From assembly GCA_964521285.1 (NCBI GenBank), contig CAZFQS010000014.1, forward strand, positions 1 to 64,000: a stretch of 64,000 bases of DNA. Direction: 5' to 3'. A program made the translations under genes and the position numbers. The stretch's first letter is position 1; each line of letters starts with the position of its first letter. Shown piece after piece: positions 17,328-25,488 of the stretch. The notes beneath the pieces were generated by a model. That model was not told the DNA's origin. It ran no database searches and saw only the letters and a program-made list of their open reading frames with translations. Source of the stretch: G020354785 sp964521285. Lineage in GTDB: Bacteria; Bacteroidota; Bacteroidia; Bacteroidales; UBA10428.

Positions 17328-17662
17328 TTGTTTATTTGTTATGTTTTATATTATTCCTGGTTGGACTTTTTGGAGTATTAACTAAAAGGAATGTAATTAA
17401 AATTGTAATAGGCCTTTCAGTAATGGAATTTAGTTTGTTCCTGTTTTTTGCATTAATAGGATATATCGATAAAGGAATTGCACCCATTATTGTTCAGAAT
17501 ATACCAAATGCAAAATTTGTTGATCCATTACCGCAGGCAATGGTGCTAACAGCTATTGTAATCGGACTGGCTACAAATGCTATGCTGCTTGCCATTGCAA
17601 TTAGATTATATAAGAAATATAACACTTTTGATATAAGAAAAATAAATAGTTTAAAAGGATGA
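17324..17662 (+). CDS. mrpC: Mrp antiporter subunit MrpC (MbhG, NuoK-like)
   Basis: A small three-helix protein (112 residues) homologous to NuoK. FLVGLFGVLTKRNVIKIVIGL and DPLPQAMVLTAIVIG are typical family segments (for example TKRNVIKIVIGL near residues 20-31). It overlaps mrpB upstream and mrpD downstream by 4 bp each, as is standard for Mrp operons. It contributes a polar lateral half-channel to ion translocation. Confidence 0.92.
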   Translation: MIVYLLCFILFLVGLFGVLTKRNVIKIVIGLSVMEFSLFLFFALIGYIDKGIAPIIVQNIPNAKFVDPLPQAMVLTAIVIGLATNAMLLAIAIRLYKKYNTFDIRKINSLKG

Positions 17663-19191
17663 TTATGGAGCAATTAATTCCATTATATGTAATACTGCCC
17701 CTTGGTGCTGCATTTCTTATTCCTGTAATAGGAAGATTTATTAAAGGCTTTCAAAAGACTATTACCTCACTGGTTTTCCTTTTTCTTCTGGCTTTAAGCA
17801 TAAAGTTCATATTAAATGGAATTAATGAGCCGTTAACATACAAAATCGGTGGATGGGAACCAGTTGGCAATATACCTATAGCAATATATTTTGTGCTGGA
17901 CGGACTCAGTATCTTTATGTTATGTATTGTAAACCTGATAGCATTCCTTTCGGGATTTTACGCTATATCCTACATTAAGAAATATACGGCAGAAAATAAC
18001 TTTTACGCTTTATTCTCTCTTATGGTGGCCGGCATGAATGGAGTAATACTTACAGGTGATTTGTTTAATCTTTTTGTATTTTTAGAAATTGCAGTTATTG
18101 CTTCGTATGCACTGGTAGCCTTTGGTATTGAAAAAGAAGAACTGGAAGCATCATTCAAATACCAGGTTCTTGGTGGTATGGCTTCTTTATTAATACTCTT
18201 TAGTATAGGTCTTTTATATTGGAACACAAAAACATTAAATATTGCTGATATTGCCACATTGATAAAGGCAGGTACTTACAATAAAATTCTAATCTTTTCT
18301 CAGCTTGTATTAATTGCCGGTTTTGGACTGAAAGCAGCAATTATACCATTTCATGCATGGCTGCCTGATGCACATTCCTCAGCGCCTTCCCCCATATCAT
18401 CCATGTTATCAGGAGTACTAATAAAGGCAATTGGAATTTATGCTATTATCAGATTATTCTTTAATATGTTTGCCATATCACATGAAATAGCATTAACCTT
18501 AACAACTTTAGGTGTTTTGTCAATGGTAATAGGATCATTATTAGCAATCGGACAATGGGATATTAAACGCTTGCTGGCATACTCAAGTATCAGCCAGGTC
18601 GGATATATTATAATGGGAGTGGGAATCGGACTTCTTATTTTAACAACAAATGGAAATAAAGCCATAGCGGCATTATCAATTTTTGGAGGATTGTTTCACC
18701 TGGTCAACCATGCTGTATTTAAAGGATTACTGTTTTTAAGTGCAGGAGCTGTTGAACATCGAACAGGAATAAGGGATTTAAAAAAGCTGGGTGGCTTATC
18801 AAGTAAGATGCCAGTCACATCTTCTTCTTCATTAATAGCCTCCCTGGCAATTTCAGGTATACCACCCTTCAATGGATTTTTCAGTAAGCTGGTTATAATA
18901 ATTGCTGCAATCCAGGCACAGTATTATTGGCTTGCAGCTATTGCTATTGTTATTAGTATTATTACGTTGGCATATTTCTTAAAGCTTCAGAAATATGCTT
19001 TTTATGGTAAAGCAAATAATAAAATAAATAATTTAAAAGAGGTTCCTTTTACAATGTGCTTTTCAATGATTGTACTGGCTATATTGTGTATTGGCCTTAG
19101 TTTGCTGATAATACCGGGAATAAGGGAAGCAGTAATGGAACCTGCTGTAAATACTTTGATTAATAAAGCTAATTATTTGTTAATATTATAA
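17659..19191 (+). CDS. mrpD: Mrp antiporter subunit MrpD (MbhH)
   Basis: The main antiporter-like subunit (510 residues, about 14 helices). The transmembrane glutamate is present as Glu143 in LFVFLEIAVIASYAL, and the conserved lysine lies in GFGLKAAIIPFHAWLPDAH. Further conserved blocks are SAPSPISSMLSGVLIKAIG and LLAYSSISQVGYI. These are the residues needed for cation/proton translocation in Mbh and Mrp. A second ATG two codons downstream is an equally possible start. Unlike the NuoL-like subunit at 14400, nothing essential appears to be lost. Confidence 0.93.
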   Translation: MIMEQLIPLYVILPLGAAFLIPVIGRFIKGFQKTITSLVFLFLLALSIKFILNGINEPLTYKIGGWEPVGNIPIAIYFVLDGLSIFMLCIVNLIAFLSGFYAISYIKKYTAENNFYALFSLMVAGMNGVILTGDLFNLFVFLEIAVIASYALVAFGIEKEELEASFKYQVLGGMASLLILFSIGLLYWNTKTLNIADIATLIKAGTYNKILIFSQLVLIAGFGLKAAIIPFHAWLPDAHSSAPSPISSMLSGVLIKAIGIYAIIRLFFNMFAISHEIALTLTTLGVLSMVIGSLLAIGQWDIKRLLAYSSISQVGYIIMGVGIGLLILTTNGNKAIAALSIFGGLFHLVNHAVFKGLLFLSAGAVEHRTGIRDLKKLGGLSSKMPVTSSSSLIASLAISGIPPFNGFFSKLVIIIAAIQAQYYWLAAIAIVISIITLAYFLKLQKYAFYGKANNKINNLKEVPFTMCFSMIVLAILCIGLSLLIIPGIREAVMEPAVNTLINKANYLLIL

Positions 19192-19201
19192 GAAATATAA
19201 T

Positions 19202-19687
19202 ATGAAATACATTTTTGCTTTTATAATATTGCTGGGTTTCTGGTTACTTTTTACTTATAGTATTGAAACTCCTAATTTAATTGTTGGTGCTGTCGCATCA
19301 TTAATTACTGTATTGGTATTTGCAAAACATTTTGTTAAACCTGTGTGGAAAATGCTGCAGCCTCAGCGGTATTTCTGGTTTATTATTTACCTGATTGTGT
19401 TTATATGGGAGTGTATTAAAGCTAATTTCGATGTGGCATACAGGGTATTGCATCCTGCTATGCCCATAAAACCGGGGATCGTAAAAGTAAAACTCAACCT
19501 GAAAACAAATATGGCAAAAACTATTTTGGCCAATTCAATTACAATGACACCGGGAACAATTACTGTAGATTTGATAGATGACACTTTATATGTACACTGG
19601 ATTTATGTAAGCAGTACTGATCCTGAAGTATATAGCAAGAAAGTTGCAGGAAGATTCGAGAAATATATAAAGAAGATATTTGAATAA
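19202..19687 (+). CDS. mrpE: Mrp antiporter subunit MrpE (MbhA)
   Basis: A 161-residue protein with two N-terminal helices and a soluble C-terminal domain of the MnhE family. The typical segment ANSITMTPGTITVDL followed by YVHWI is seen at about residues 107-135. It is a structural Mrp component at the periphery of the complex. In Pyrococcus mbh the E-F-G-like genes come first; here they follow mrpD. Confidence 0.92.
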   Translation: MKYIFAFIILLGFWLLFTYSIETPNLIVGAVASLITVLVFAKHFVKPVWKMLQPQRYFWFIIYLIVFIWECIKANFDVAYRVLHPAMPIKPGIVKVKLNLKTNMAKTILANSITMTPGTITVDLIDDTLYVHWIYVSSTDPEVYSKKVAGRFEKYIKKIFE

Positions 19688-19707
19688 TTAACGATAAAAA
19701 ATTAAAA

Positions 19708-19974
19708 ATGAACCAGCTGCTTTATTACTTTTTGTATACTCAGATTGCCCTTTGTTTCTTCTGTCTGTACAGAATAATAAGAGGGCCAACAATAGCTGAC
19801 AGAATGGTTGGAATAGATATTTTCGGTATTCTCGTGGTTGGTATCTGCGCAATAATAGCAGTCATAACTGATCGTATGTTTATTATTGATATTGGAATTG
19901 CGTGGATTATTTTAAGTTTCATAGGCACATTAACTTTAGCAAAATATTTAGGAGGAAGAAATCTAAATGAGTAA
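19708..19974 (+). CDS. mrpF: Mrp antiporter subunit MrpF (MbhB)
   Basis: A small membrane protein (88 residues, three helices). RIIRGPTIADRMVGIDIFG is the MnhF signature, with the conserved aspartates of helix 2 proposed to line the sodium path. It overlaps mrpG by 8 bp. Confidence 0.92.
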   Translation: MNQLLYYFLYTQIALCFFCLYRIIRGPTIADRMVGIDIFGILVVGICAIIAVITDRMFIIDIGIAWIILSFIGTLTLAKYLGGRNLNE

Positions 19975-20320
19975 AATTATTTTTATAATACTGCTATCAA
20001 TAGGTATTTTATTTAATTTATTTGGTTGCATCGGACTTTTAAGGTTACCTGATGTGTATAACAGACTGCAGTCAGCAACCAAATGTGTAACACTTGGAAC
20101 CTGCAGTATACTTCTTAGCCTTATAGTATATTACGGATTTGATGAAATAGGGGTTAAAGCCTTGATCGCCATTCCATTATTATTTTTCGCAGCTACAGTA
20201 GCTGCACATGCCCTTATCAGAGGTTCATATTTCTTTGGCATCAAGCTGGGAGAGAAAAGTGTTAAAGATGATTATAAAGAAGTCGCCGGATCAGATAAAA
20301 ATAAAGAATCGAAAAAATGA
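19967..20320 (+). CDS. mrpG: Mrp antiporter subunit MrpG (MbhC)
   Basis: A small three-helix protein (117 residues) of the MnhG family. GCIGLLRLPDVYNRLQSATK is the family block near residues 21-40. A charged hydrophilic tail of about 20 residues follows the last helix. It overlaps mrpF by 8 bp upstream and the iron-sulfur subunit gene by 4 bp downstream, showing that antiporter and hydrogenase parts are co-translated. Confidence 0.92.
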   Translation: MSKIIFIILLSIGILFNLFGCIGLLRLPDVYNRLQSATKCVTLGTCSILLSLIVYYGFDEIGVKALIAIPLLFFAATVAAHALIRGSYFFGIKLGEKSVKDDYKEVAGSDKNKESKK

Positions 20321-20925
20321 AGTATCCTAAATTAAGAGAAGTTAAAGAAGCGGTAATTTCATTATTGACTCCGGCTTATACAACAAAATTCCCTAAAAAG
20401 CCGCATACTCCGTTTGAGAATTACAGAGGGAAGCCGGTAGTTGATGATGAAAATTGTGTTGGTTGCGAAACTTGCGCTAATGTATGTCCTCCACATGCCA
20501 TAACTTTTAAAGATGATAAAAAGAAGAAGCTAAGAGTTATTGAAAGAAATTACGGATTATGTATTTTTTGCGGACAATGCCAGGACCATTGTATTACGGG
20601 CAAGGGTGTTAAGTTATCAGATAAAATATTTGATCTGGCAACCTTTGACAGATCTCAGCTGGTTGAGAAACAGGAAAAAGAACTTCTTGTATGCGAGAAT
20701 TGCGGCGCTATAATAACAACAAAGGAACATATACAATATTTGCATAAAAAGCTAGGTCCGATAGCCTATTCTTCTATCCTTAACCTGAATATGCTGAATG
20801 AGAAATTAAAACTTGCCGAGCCTAAAGATGTTAGTTTTGATGTTAAAGATGAATTAAAGAGAAAGGATACATTTAATATCATCTGTCCGAACTGCCTGAG
20901 AAAGGTGCTGGTAAAGAGTATATAG
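20317..20925 (+). CDS. mbhN: Hydrogenase iron-sulfur subunit (NuoI/MbhN/HycF-like)
   Basis: The two-cluster ferredoxin-type subunit that relays electrons to the small subunit. The cubane motifs are CVGCETCANVC (near residue 46) and CIFCGQCQDHC (near 85). The C-terminal half adds a further four-cysteine site, CENCG and CPNC, separated by about 70 residues. This probably binds zinc and resembles the tail of HycF/HyfH proteins of formate hydrogenlyase. It lies at the end of the antiporter genes, as in Pyrococcus, and is the likely entry point for electrons from ferredoxin. Confidence 0.88.
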   Translation: MKYPKLREVKEAVISLLTPAYTTKFPKKPHTPFENYRGKPVVDDENCVGCETCANVCPPHAITFKDDKKKKLRVIERNYGLCIFCGQCQDHCITGKGVKLSDKIFDLATFDRSQLVEKQEKELLVCENCGAIITTKEHIQYLHKKLGPIAYSSILNLNMLNEKLKLAEPKDVSFDVKDELKRKDTFNIICPNCLRKVLVKSI

Positions 20926-21069
20926 GCTCTTCCGGTTAAACCAGGTATATCTTTTTCGGTGAAATTACCAGCATTTATACCTTTTTCCTCCTGATTTTAT
21001 TTTTTCTTTTGTAATTTACATTTATCGGATAATAAGATATATAAAGACTATAGAATAAAATAATACAAA

Positions 21070-21528
21070 TTGGTCGAATTACATAAGTACTTCCTGAAGC
21101 AGAAGAATAAGAGTCTGCTGTTTGTCGGAATAGGTAATATACTAAGAAGCGATGACGGTGCAGGTGTATACATATGCAGGAACATAATGGCAGCAAATAA
21201 TATAGGGACTTTAATAGCGGAGGTAAGCATTGAAAATTACATTTCAAAAATTAATGACTTAAATCCGGATATATTAATTCTTGTTGATTGTGTAAATTTT
21301 AATAAAAAGCCGGGTTATTTTGATTTGCTTCCGGTTGAAAAGATAAAAGACTTTACTACAAATACCCATAATATTTCACTTAAGAGAATATCGGAATTTT
21401 TTAAAATGAAAGTACTTGTTTTGGGAATTCAGCCTGCTTCACTGAATTTTGGGGAAAGACTTAGCAGGCAGGTAAAGGAATCAGCAGACAGAATAGTGGA
21501 GAATATAAATCGAATATTGTCATCCTGA
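21070..21528 (+). CDS. Hydrogenase maturation endopeptidase
   Basis: A 152-residue nickel-dependent protease of the HycI/HyaD family that cleaves the C-terminal tail of a [NiFe]-hydrogenase large subunit after nickel insertion. The signature GIGNILRSDDGAGVYI is at about residues 20-35, with the first metal-binding acid in SDD, and the THN segment near residue 100 provides the histidine. The only reasonable start is TTG 21070. It lies 144 bp behind the iron-sulfur subunit and is most likely specific for MbhL, because hox has its own protease. Confidence 0.85.
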   Translation: MVELHKYFLKQKNKSLLFVGIGNILRSDDGAGVYICRNIMAANNIGTLIAEVSIENYISKINDLNPDILILVDCVNFNKKPGYFDLLPVEKIKDFTTNTHNISLKRISEFFKMKVLVLGIQPASLNFGERLSRQVKESADRIVENINRILSS

Positions 21529-21547
21529 AATTTCAGGATATGTGTCA

Positions 21548-21564
21548 GCAATAGAGCAATAGAA
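21548..21564. repeat. Short copy of the CAATAGAG repeat
   Basis: GCAATAGAGCAATAGAA carries two 8-bp units of the repeat family found near 8125, 29083 and 46546. It sits just behind the protease gene stop. Confidence 0.5.
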
Positions 21565-21679
21565 AAAAATATTTTCAATTTCTCTACTTTAAAACTTGCA
21601 AATAGTACTCTATTGTTGTATATTAATCAATAAATTATCAGATATTTTTTATTGTAATTTATACAAAAAACACTGAACC

Positions 21680-22105
21680 ATGGGTAAGCATCTAATATCA
21701 CTTAAAGTAAAATGCCCTAATTGCAAAAAATCACTTATGGATTATACTCAATATCTTAATGGGAAACCTAGTATCAAGGTTCACATAGGAGTGGGTAAAA
21801 GTAAAGGAGTAATAAATTTATGTTCAACTTATGGTTGTTATGAGAAGGTTAGTAATATAGATTTAATAGAAGGTGAAATAGCCAGATTATCTTGTCCCCA
21901 TTGCAAAAAGGAATTTTCCGGAACCAGTTTATGTGATGATTGTGATGCTCCTATAATCGATTTCAATCTTGAAAAGGGAGGAAAGGTTCATGTTTGTTCG
22001 CGTATTGGTTGTAAGAAACATTTTGTTTCTTTCGAAGACATTTATGATACACTATCGAATTTTTATGCTAATTATAATTACGGGGCAAGAGATATTGATT
22101 TCTGA
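21680..22105 (+). CDS. Duplicated zinc-ribbon protein between two hydrogenase operons
   Basis: I do not recognise a named family. The 141-residue protein appears internally duplicated. Each half has a CPxCKK pair (Cys12/Cys15 and a second CPHCKK) and a later CS-x3-GC-like site (LCSTYGCYEK and VCSRIGCKKH); an extra LCDDC lies in the second half. The pattern suggests two zinc ribbons, so a nucleic-acid, protein or metal-binding role is possible. It has no signal peptide or membrane segment. It is 151 bp behind the Mbh protease gene and is followed by a terminator, so it may belong with hydrogenase regulation or assembly, but this rests on position alone. Confidence 0.6.
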   Translation: MGKHLISLKVKCPNCKKSLMDYTQYLNGKPSIKVHIGVGKSKGVINLCSTYGCYEKVSNIDLIEGEIARLSCPHCKKEFSGTSLCDDCDAPIIDFNLEKGGKVHVCSRIGCKKHFVSFEDIYDTLSNFYANYNYGARDIDF

Positions 22106-22200
22106 TTATTGTAAGTCATTTAATGAAATCTTGATATGTTAATCGTATAAGAGGTTTAATTTCATAATTTATTATCCTGAAACAAGATTTCTTTCATCCT

Positions 22201-22240
22201 GTAAGTTTGAAATAACCTTTAAGGTTCTTACTTTTTTTTT
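22201..22240 (+). terminator. Intrinsic terminator before hoxF
   Basis: GTAAG (22201-22205) pairs with CTTAC (22227-22231), with an inner AACCT/AGGTT stem at 22214-22226, followed by nine T residues. It would end transcripts from the zinc-ribbon gene, so hox has its own promoter in the remaining 150 bp of AT-rich DNA, where I saw no clear box. Confidence 0.65.
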
Positions 22241-22392
22241 AGATAATAATAGTATTAAATGTAGAAATTAATCCCTGATTTACCCCCCTATTTAATAGTT
22301 ACTTTTTAATTAAGAAATACAAAAATGAGATTTTTAAAGGATCCTAACAAATTGTATATAATTATTGTAAATAATTAAAAATTACTAATTCT

Positions 22393-24189
22393 ATGGAAAA
22401 TAATTTAAAGAGTATAATTGAAAAGTATAATAAAGATAATTACAGGTTATTGGATATGTTACTGGATTTGCAGGCGGAATTTGGTTTTATATCAAAAGAG
22501 GCTATTGAGCTCATTGCAGATGAATTGATGTTATCTGAAGCTGATGTTATACAAACAGCATCATTTTATCATTTCCTTTCATTGAAACCGGTTGGAAAAT
22601 ATGCCATTTATATTAATAATAGTGCTGTTGCGAATATGATGGGCAGGAAAGAAGTTGTATCTACATTTGAGAAAGAAACAGGTATTAAAATCGGACAGGT
22701 AACTCCTGATGGACTGATAGGATTATATAATACATCCTGTATCGGTATGAATGATCAGGAACCTGCTGCTATAATAAATAACCGCATTTTTACCAAACTA
22801 ACTCCATTCAGGGTAAAAGAAATAGTCAGGGATATTAAGCAGGGTAAGAACGTTGACAATATGTTTTCAGCGGGTTATGGTGACGGGAAGAACAGTTCGG
22901 AATTTATCAAGGCTGTTGTTAACAATAATATAATGAAGAAAGGTCCGACACTGGATTCAAATTACAAGGTGGGCGAGGCATTATATAAAGTATTGAATAT
23001 GACACCTGAGGAAGTAATTGAAGAGATTAAAGTCTCTAATTTAAGGGGAAGGGGAGGAGCAGGTTTTCCAACCGGACTAAAGTGGCAGTTTTGCAGAAAT
23101 TCTTCAGGAGACAGGAAATATATCTTTTGCAATGCTGATGAAGGTGAACCAGGTACCTTTAAAGATCGGGTAATATTGACTGAATTACCCATGTTGCTTC
23201 TTGAAGGAATGGTTATAGCCGGATATGCTGTAGGAGCTACTGAAGGAATAATATATGTCCGTTATGAATATAAATATTTACAGAAATATCTGGAAGATAT
23301 ACTTCAAAAATTTATGAAGGATAACTATATAGGCAAAGATATATGCGGTAAGAAAGGTTTTAATTTCAATATAAGAATTCAGTATGGTGCCGGAGCCTAT
23401 ATTTGTGGTCAGGAATCCGCTTTACTGGAATCTGCTGAAGGTAAAAGAGGAGAACCCAGAGACGCACCTCCTTTTCCGGTTGAAAACGGGTATCAAAATA
23501 TGCCTACTGTAGTAAATAATGTTGAAACTCTTTGTGCTGTTGTCAGGATAATTATAAATGGAAGTGAATGGTACAGAGAACTTGGTACACACGAATCAAC
23601 AGGAACCAAAATAATCAGTATATCTGGTGATTGCCGTTTTCCTGGTGTTTATGAAATTGAATGGGGTATAACTTTAAATGACATTCTTGATATGGCTGGT
23701 GCAACAGATATACAGGCAGTACATGTAGGGGGGCCCTCAGGGGCACTGATTGCACAAAATGAATTTAACAGAAAACTAGGATATGAGGATCTTGCCACAG
23801 GAGGAGCAATCATAATAATCAGTAATAAGAGGGATCTCTTATCTGATATTGTGTACCCCTCAATGGAATTTTTTATTGAAGAGTCATGTGGCAGTTGTTC
23901 TACCTGCAGGATTGTACCCAGACTGCTTCAAACCAAGCTTAAAAACCTGATCGATGGAAGAGCAATTATGCAGGATATTGATGATATGGTCAGCTGGGGC
24001 AAGATATTAAAAGCCAGTCGTTGTGGCTTAGGACAGACTGCTGCTAATCCGATTTTATCCAGTATAAAGAATTTTAGAAATTTATATGAAGAAAAGGTAC
24101 AAAAGAACAAAGATTTTGCAACTAGTTTTGATTTAAATGCTGCCATCAAAGAGTCCTGTGAAGCAGCAAACAGAATACCTAATGTTTAA
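22393..24189 (+). CDS. hoxF: NAD-reducing hydrogenase diaphorase subunit HoxF
   Basis: The FMN- and NAD-binding subunit of a group 3d bidirectional hydrogenase (598 residues). The N-terminal NuoE-like domain (1-150) keeps TASFYHF and TSCIGMNDQEPA but has only one of the four [2Fe-2S] cysteines (Cys116). This degenerate state matches HoxF of Cupriavidus necator as I recall it. The NuoF-like part has LRGRGGAGFPTGLKW, the FMN loop GEPGTFKDR, GAGAYICGQESALLES and the cluster motif ESCGSCSTCR with a distant fourth cysteine. It starts the hoxFUYHW operon. Confidence 0.94.
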   Translation: MENNLKSIIEKYNKDNYRLLDMLLDLQAEFGFISKEAIELIADELMLSEADVIQTASFYHFLSLKPVGKYAIYINNSAVANMMGRKEVVSTFEKETGIKIGQVTPDGLIGLYNTSCIGMNDQEPAAIINNRIFTKLTPFRVKEIVRDIKQGKNVDNMFSAGYGDGKNSSEFIKAVVNNNIMKKGPTLDSNYKVGEALYKVLNMTPEEVIEEIKVSNLRGRGGAGFPTGLKWQFCRNSSGDRKYIFCNADEGEPGTFKDRVILTELPMLLLEGMVIAGYAVGATEGIIYVRYEYKYLQKYLEDILQKFMKDNYIGKDICGKKGFNFNIRIQYGAGAYICGQESALLESAEGKRGEPRDAPPFPVENGYQNMPTVVNNVETLCAVVRIIINGSEWYRELGTHESTGTKIISISGDCRFPGVYEIEWGITLNDILDMAGATDIQAVHVGGPSGALIAQNEFNRKLGYEDLATGGAIIIISNKRDLLSDIVYPSMEFFIEESCGSCSTCRIVPRLLQTKLKNLIDGRAIMQDIDDMVSWGKILKASRCGLGQTAANPILSSIKNFRNLYEEKVQKNKDFATSFDLNAAIKESCEAANRIPNV

Positions 24190-24200
24190 AATAGAATGAA

Positions 24201-24911
24201 ATGGAAAAAATCGTAAAATTCACAATTGACGGAAGGGAATGTATGGCTAATAAAGGCCAGTTCATACTTAGTGCTGCAAAAGAAAACGGAATATATATTC
24301 CGGCTTTATGTAATTACCCGGGCATAAAACCCAGAGGAAGCTGCAGGATATGTACCGTGCTGGTAAATGGAAGATTAATGACTGCATGCACTACACCAAT
24401 TGCTAATGCTATGATTATTGAAAATGATACTGATAAGATAAATGAACTCAGAAAATCAATAATAGAATTGTTATTTATTGAAGGTAATCATTTTTGCCCT
24501 TCATGTGAAAAAAGCGGAAATTGCGAACTTCAGGCTTTAGCATACCGTTTCAAAATCATGGCGCCGAGATTTCCATACCAGTTTCCAATGAGGAAAGTAT
24601 ATGCATCTATTCCAAAGATTATAAAGGAACAAAACAGGTGTATTCTTTGTAAGCGGTGTATCCGTACTATTAAAGATGAGAAGGGCAGAAGTGTTTTTGC
24701 TTACAGAAGAAGAAGTACCAGAACAGAAGTGATTGTAGATAATAAATTGGGTCATCAACTTACGGATGAACTTGCACAGAAAGCTATGGATGTGTGCCCT
24801 GTCGGATCTATTATTTACAAAGGAAAAGGATTTTCCATACCTATAGGCAAACGTAAATATGATGAAAAACCTATTGGAAGCGAAATTGATGAAATTAATG
24901 TTTCTAAATAA
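24201..24911 (+). CDS. hoxU: NAD-reducing hydrogenase subunit HoxU
   Basis: The electron-transfer subunit of the diaphorase module (236 residues), homologous to the N-terminal part of NuoG. It has a plant-type [2Fe-2S] site (LCNYPGIKPRGSCRICT with a later Cys near residue 63), a His-Cys cubane site (HFCPSCEKSGNC near 98-109) and a further cubane with CILCKRC and a distant CPVGS. It passes electrons between HoxF and HoxY. It is 11 bp behind hoxF and 15 bp ahead of hoxY. Confidence 0.93.
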   Translation: MEKIVKFTIDGRECMANKGQFILSAAKENGIYIPALCNYPGIKPRGSCRICTVLVNGRLMTACTTPIANAMIIENDTDKINELRKSIIELLFIEGNHFCPSCEKSGNCELQALAYRFKIMAPRFPYQFPMRKVYASIPKIIKEQNRCILCKRCIRTIKDEKGRSVFAYRRRSTRTEVIVDNKLGHQLTDELAQKAMDVCPVGSIIYKGKGFSIPIGKRKYDEKPIGSEIDEINVSK

Positions 24912-24926
24912 TAAAGGAAAAAAACA

Positions 24927-25475
24927 ATGAGTAAACCAATTATAGCAACAACATCACTGGCAGGATGTTTTGGATGCCATATGTCATTACTCGACATAGA
25001 TGACAGAATTTTAGAACTTATTGAATTAGTGGAGTTTAATAAATCACCTATAAATGATATTAAGAAATTTACTAAAGTGTGTGACATTGGATTTATTGAA
25101 GGTGGATGCTGCAATAGTGAAAATGTTCATATTCTAAGAGATTTTCGTTCGAATTGCAAAATCCTTGTCTCTGTAGGAGAATGTGCAATTATGGGAGGAT
25201 TGCCGGCATTAAGAAATGGTATACCTATTAAGGAATGTCTCGAGGAAGCATATATAAACAGTGTTACCGTAATAGGTAATCAGGATAAAATTATCCCTAA
25301 TGATCCTGAAATTCCAATACTATTGGACAGGGTTTATCCTTGTCATGAGATAGTGAAAATTGACTATTTTCTTCCCGGCTGTCCGCCGAGTGCAGATCTT
25401 ATATATGAAGCACTGATTGCAATAATTAATGGTGAAGAAATGAAATTAGATTATGATGATATAAAATTTGATTAA
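24927..25475 (+). CDS. hoxY: NAD-reducing hydrogenase small subunit HoxY
   Basis: The small hydrogenase subunit (182 residues) with a single proximal [4Fe-4S] cluster. Cysteines occur in LAGCFGCHMSLLD, EGGCCNSEN, VGECAIMGG and LPGCPPSAD. It has no twin-arginine signal, consistent with a soluble cytoplasmic enzyme. AAAGGA upstream of the ATG is a fair ribosome site. Confidence 0.94.
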   Translation: MSKPIIATTSLAGCFGCHMSLLDIDDRILELIELVEFNKSPINDIKKFTKVCDIGFIEGGCCNSENVHILRDFRSNCKILVSVGECAIMGGLPALRNGIPIKECLEEAYINSVTVIGNQDKIIPNDPEIPILLDRVYPCHEIVKIDYFLPGCPPSADLIYEALIAIINGEEMKLDYDDIKFD

Positions 25476-25488
25476 AGAGGTAAGAGAA

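Noticed and set aside
9013..20925. Respiratory complex I
   Set aside because: The NuoD-like subunit keeps both nickel-binding CxxC pairs and a cleavable tail, there are no NuoE/F/G genes in this operon, and Mrp subunits and a maturation protease are present.
22393..22850. Loss of the NuoE-type [2Fe-2S] cluster in HoxF as a novelty
   Set aside because: The same degenerate site occurs in HoxF of Cupriavidus as I recall it, so it is a family feature.
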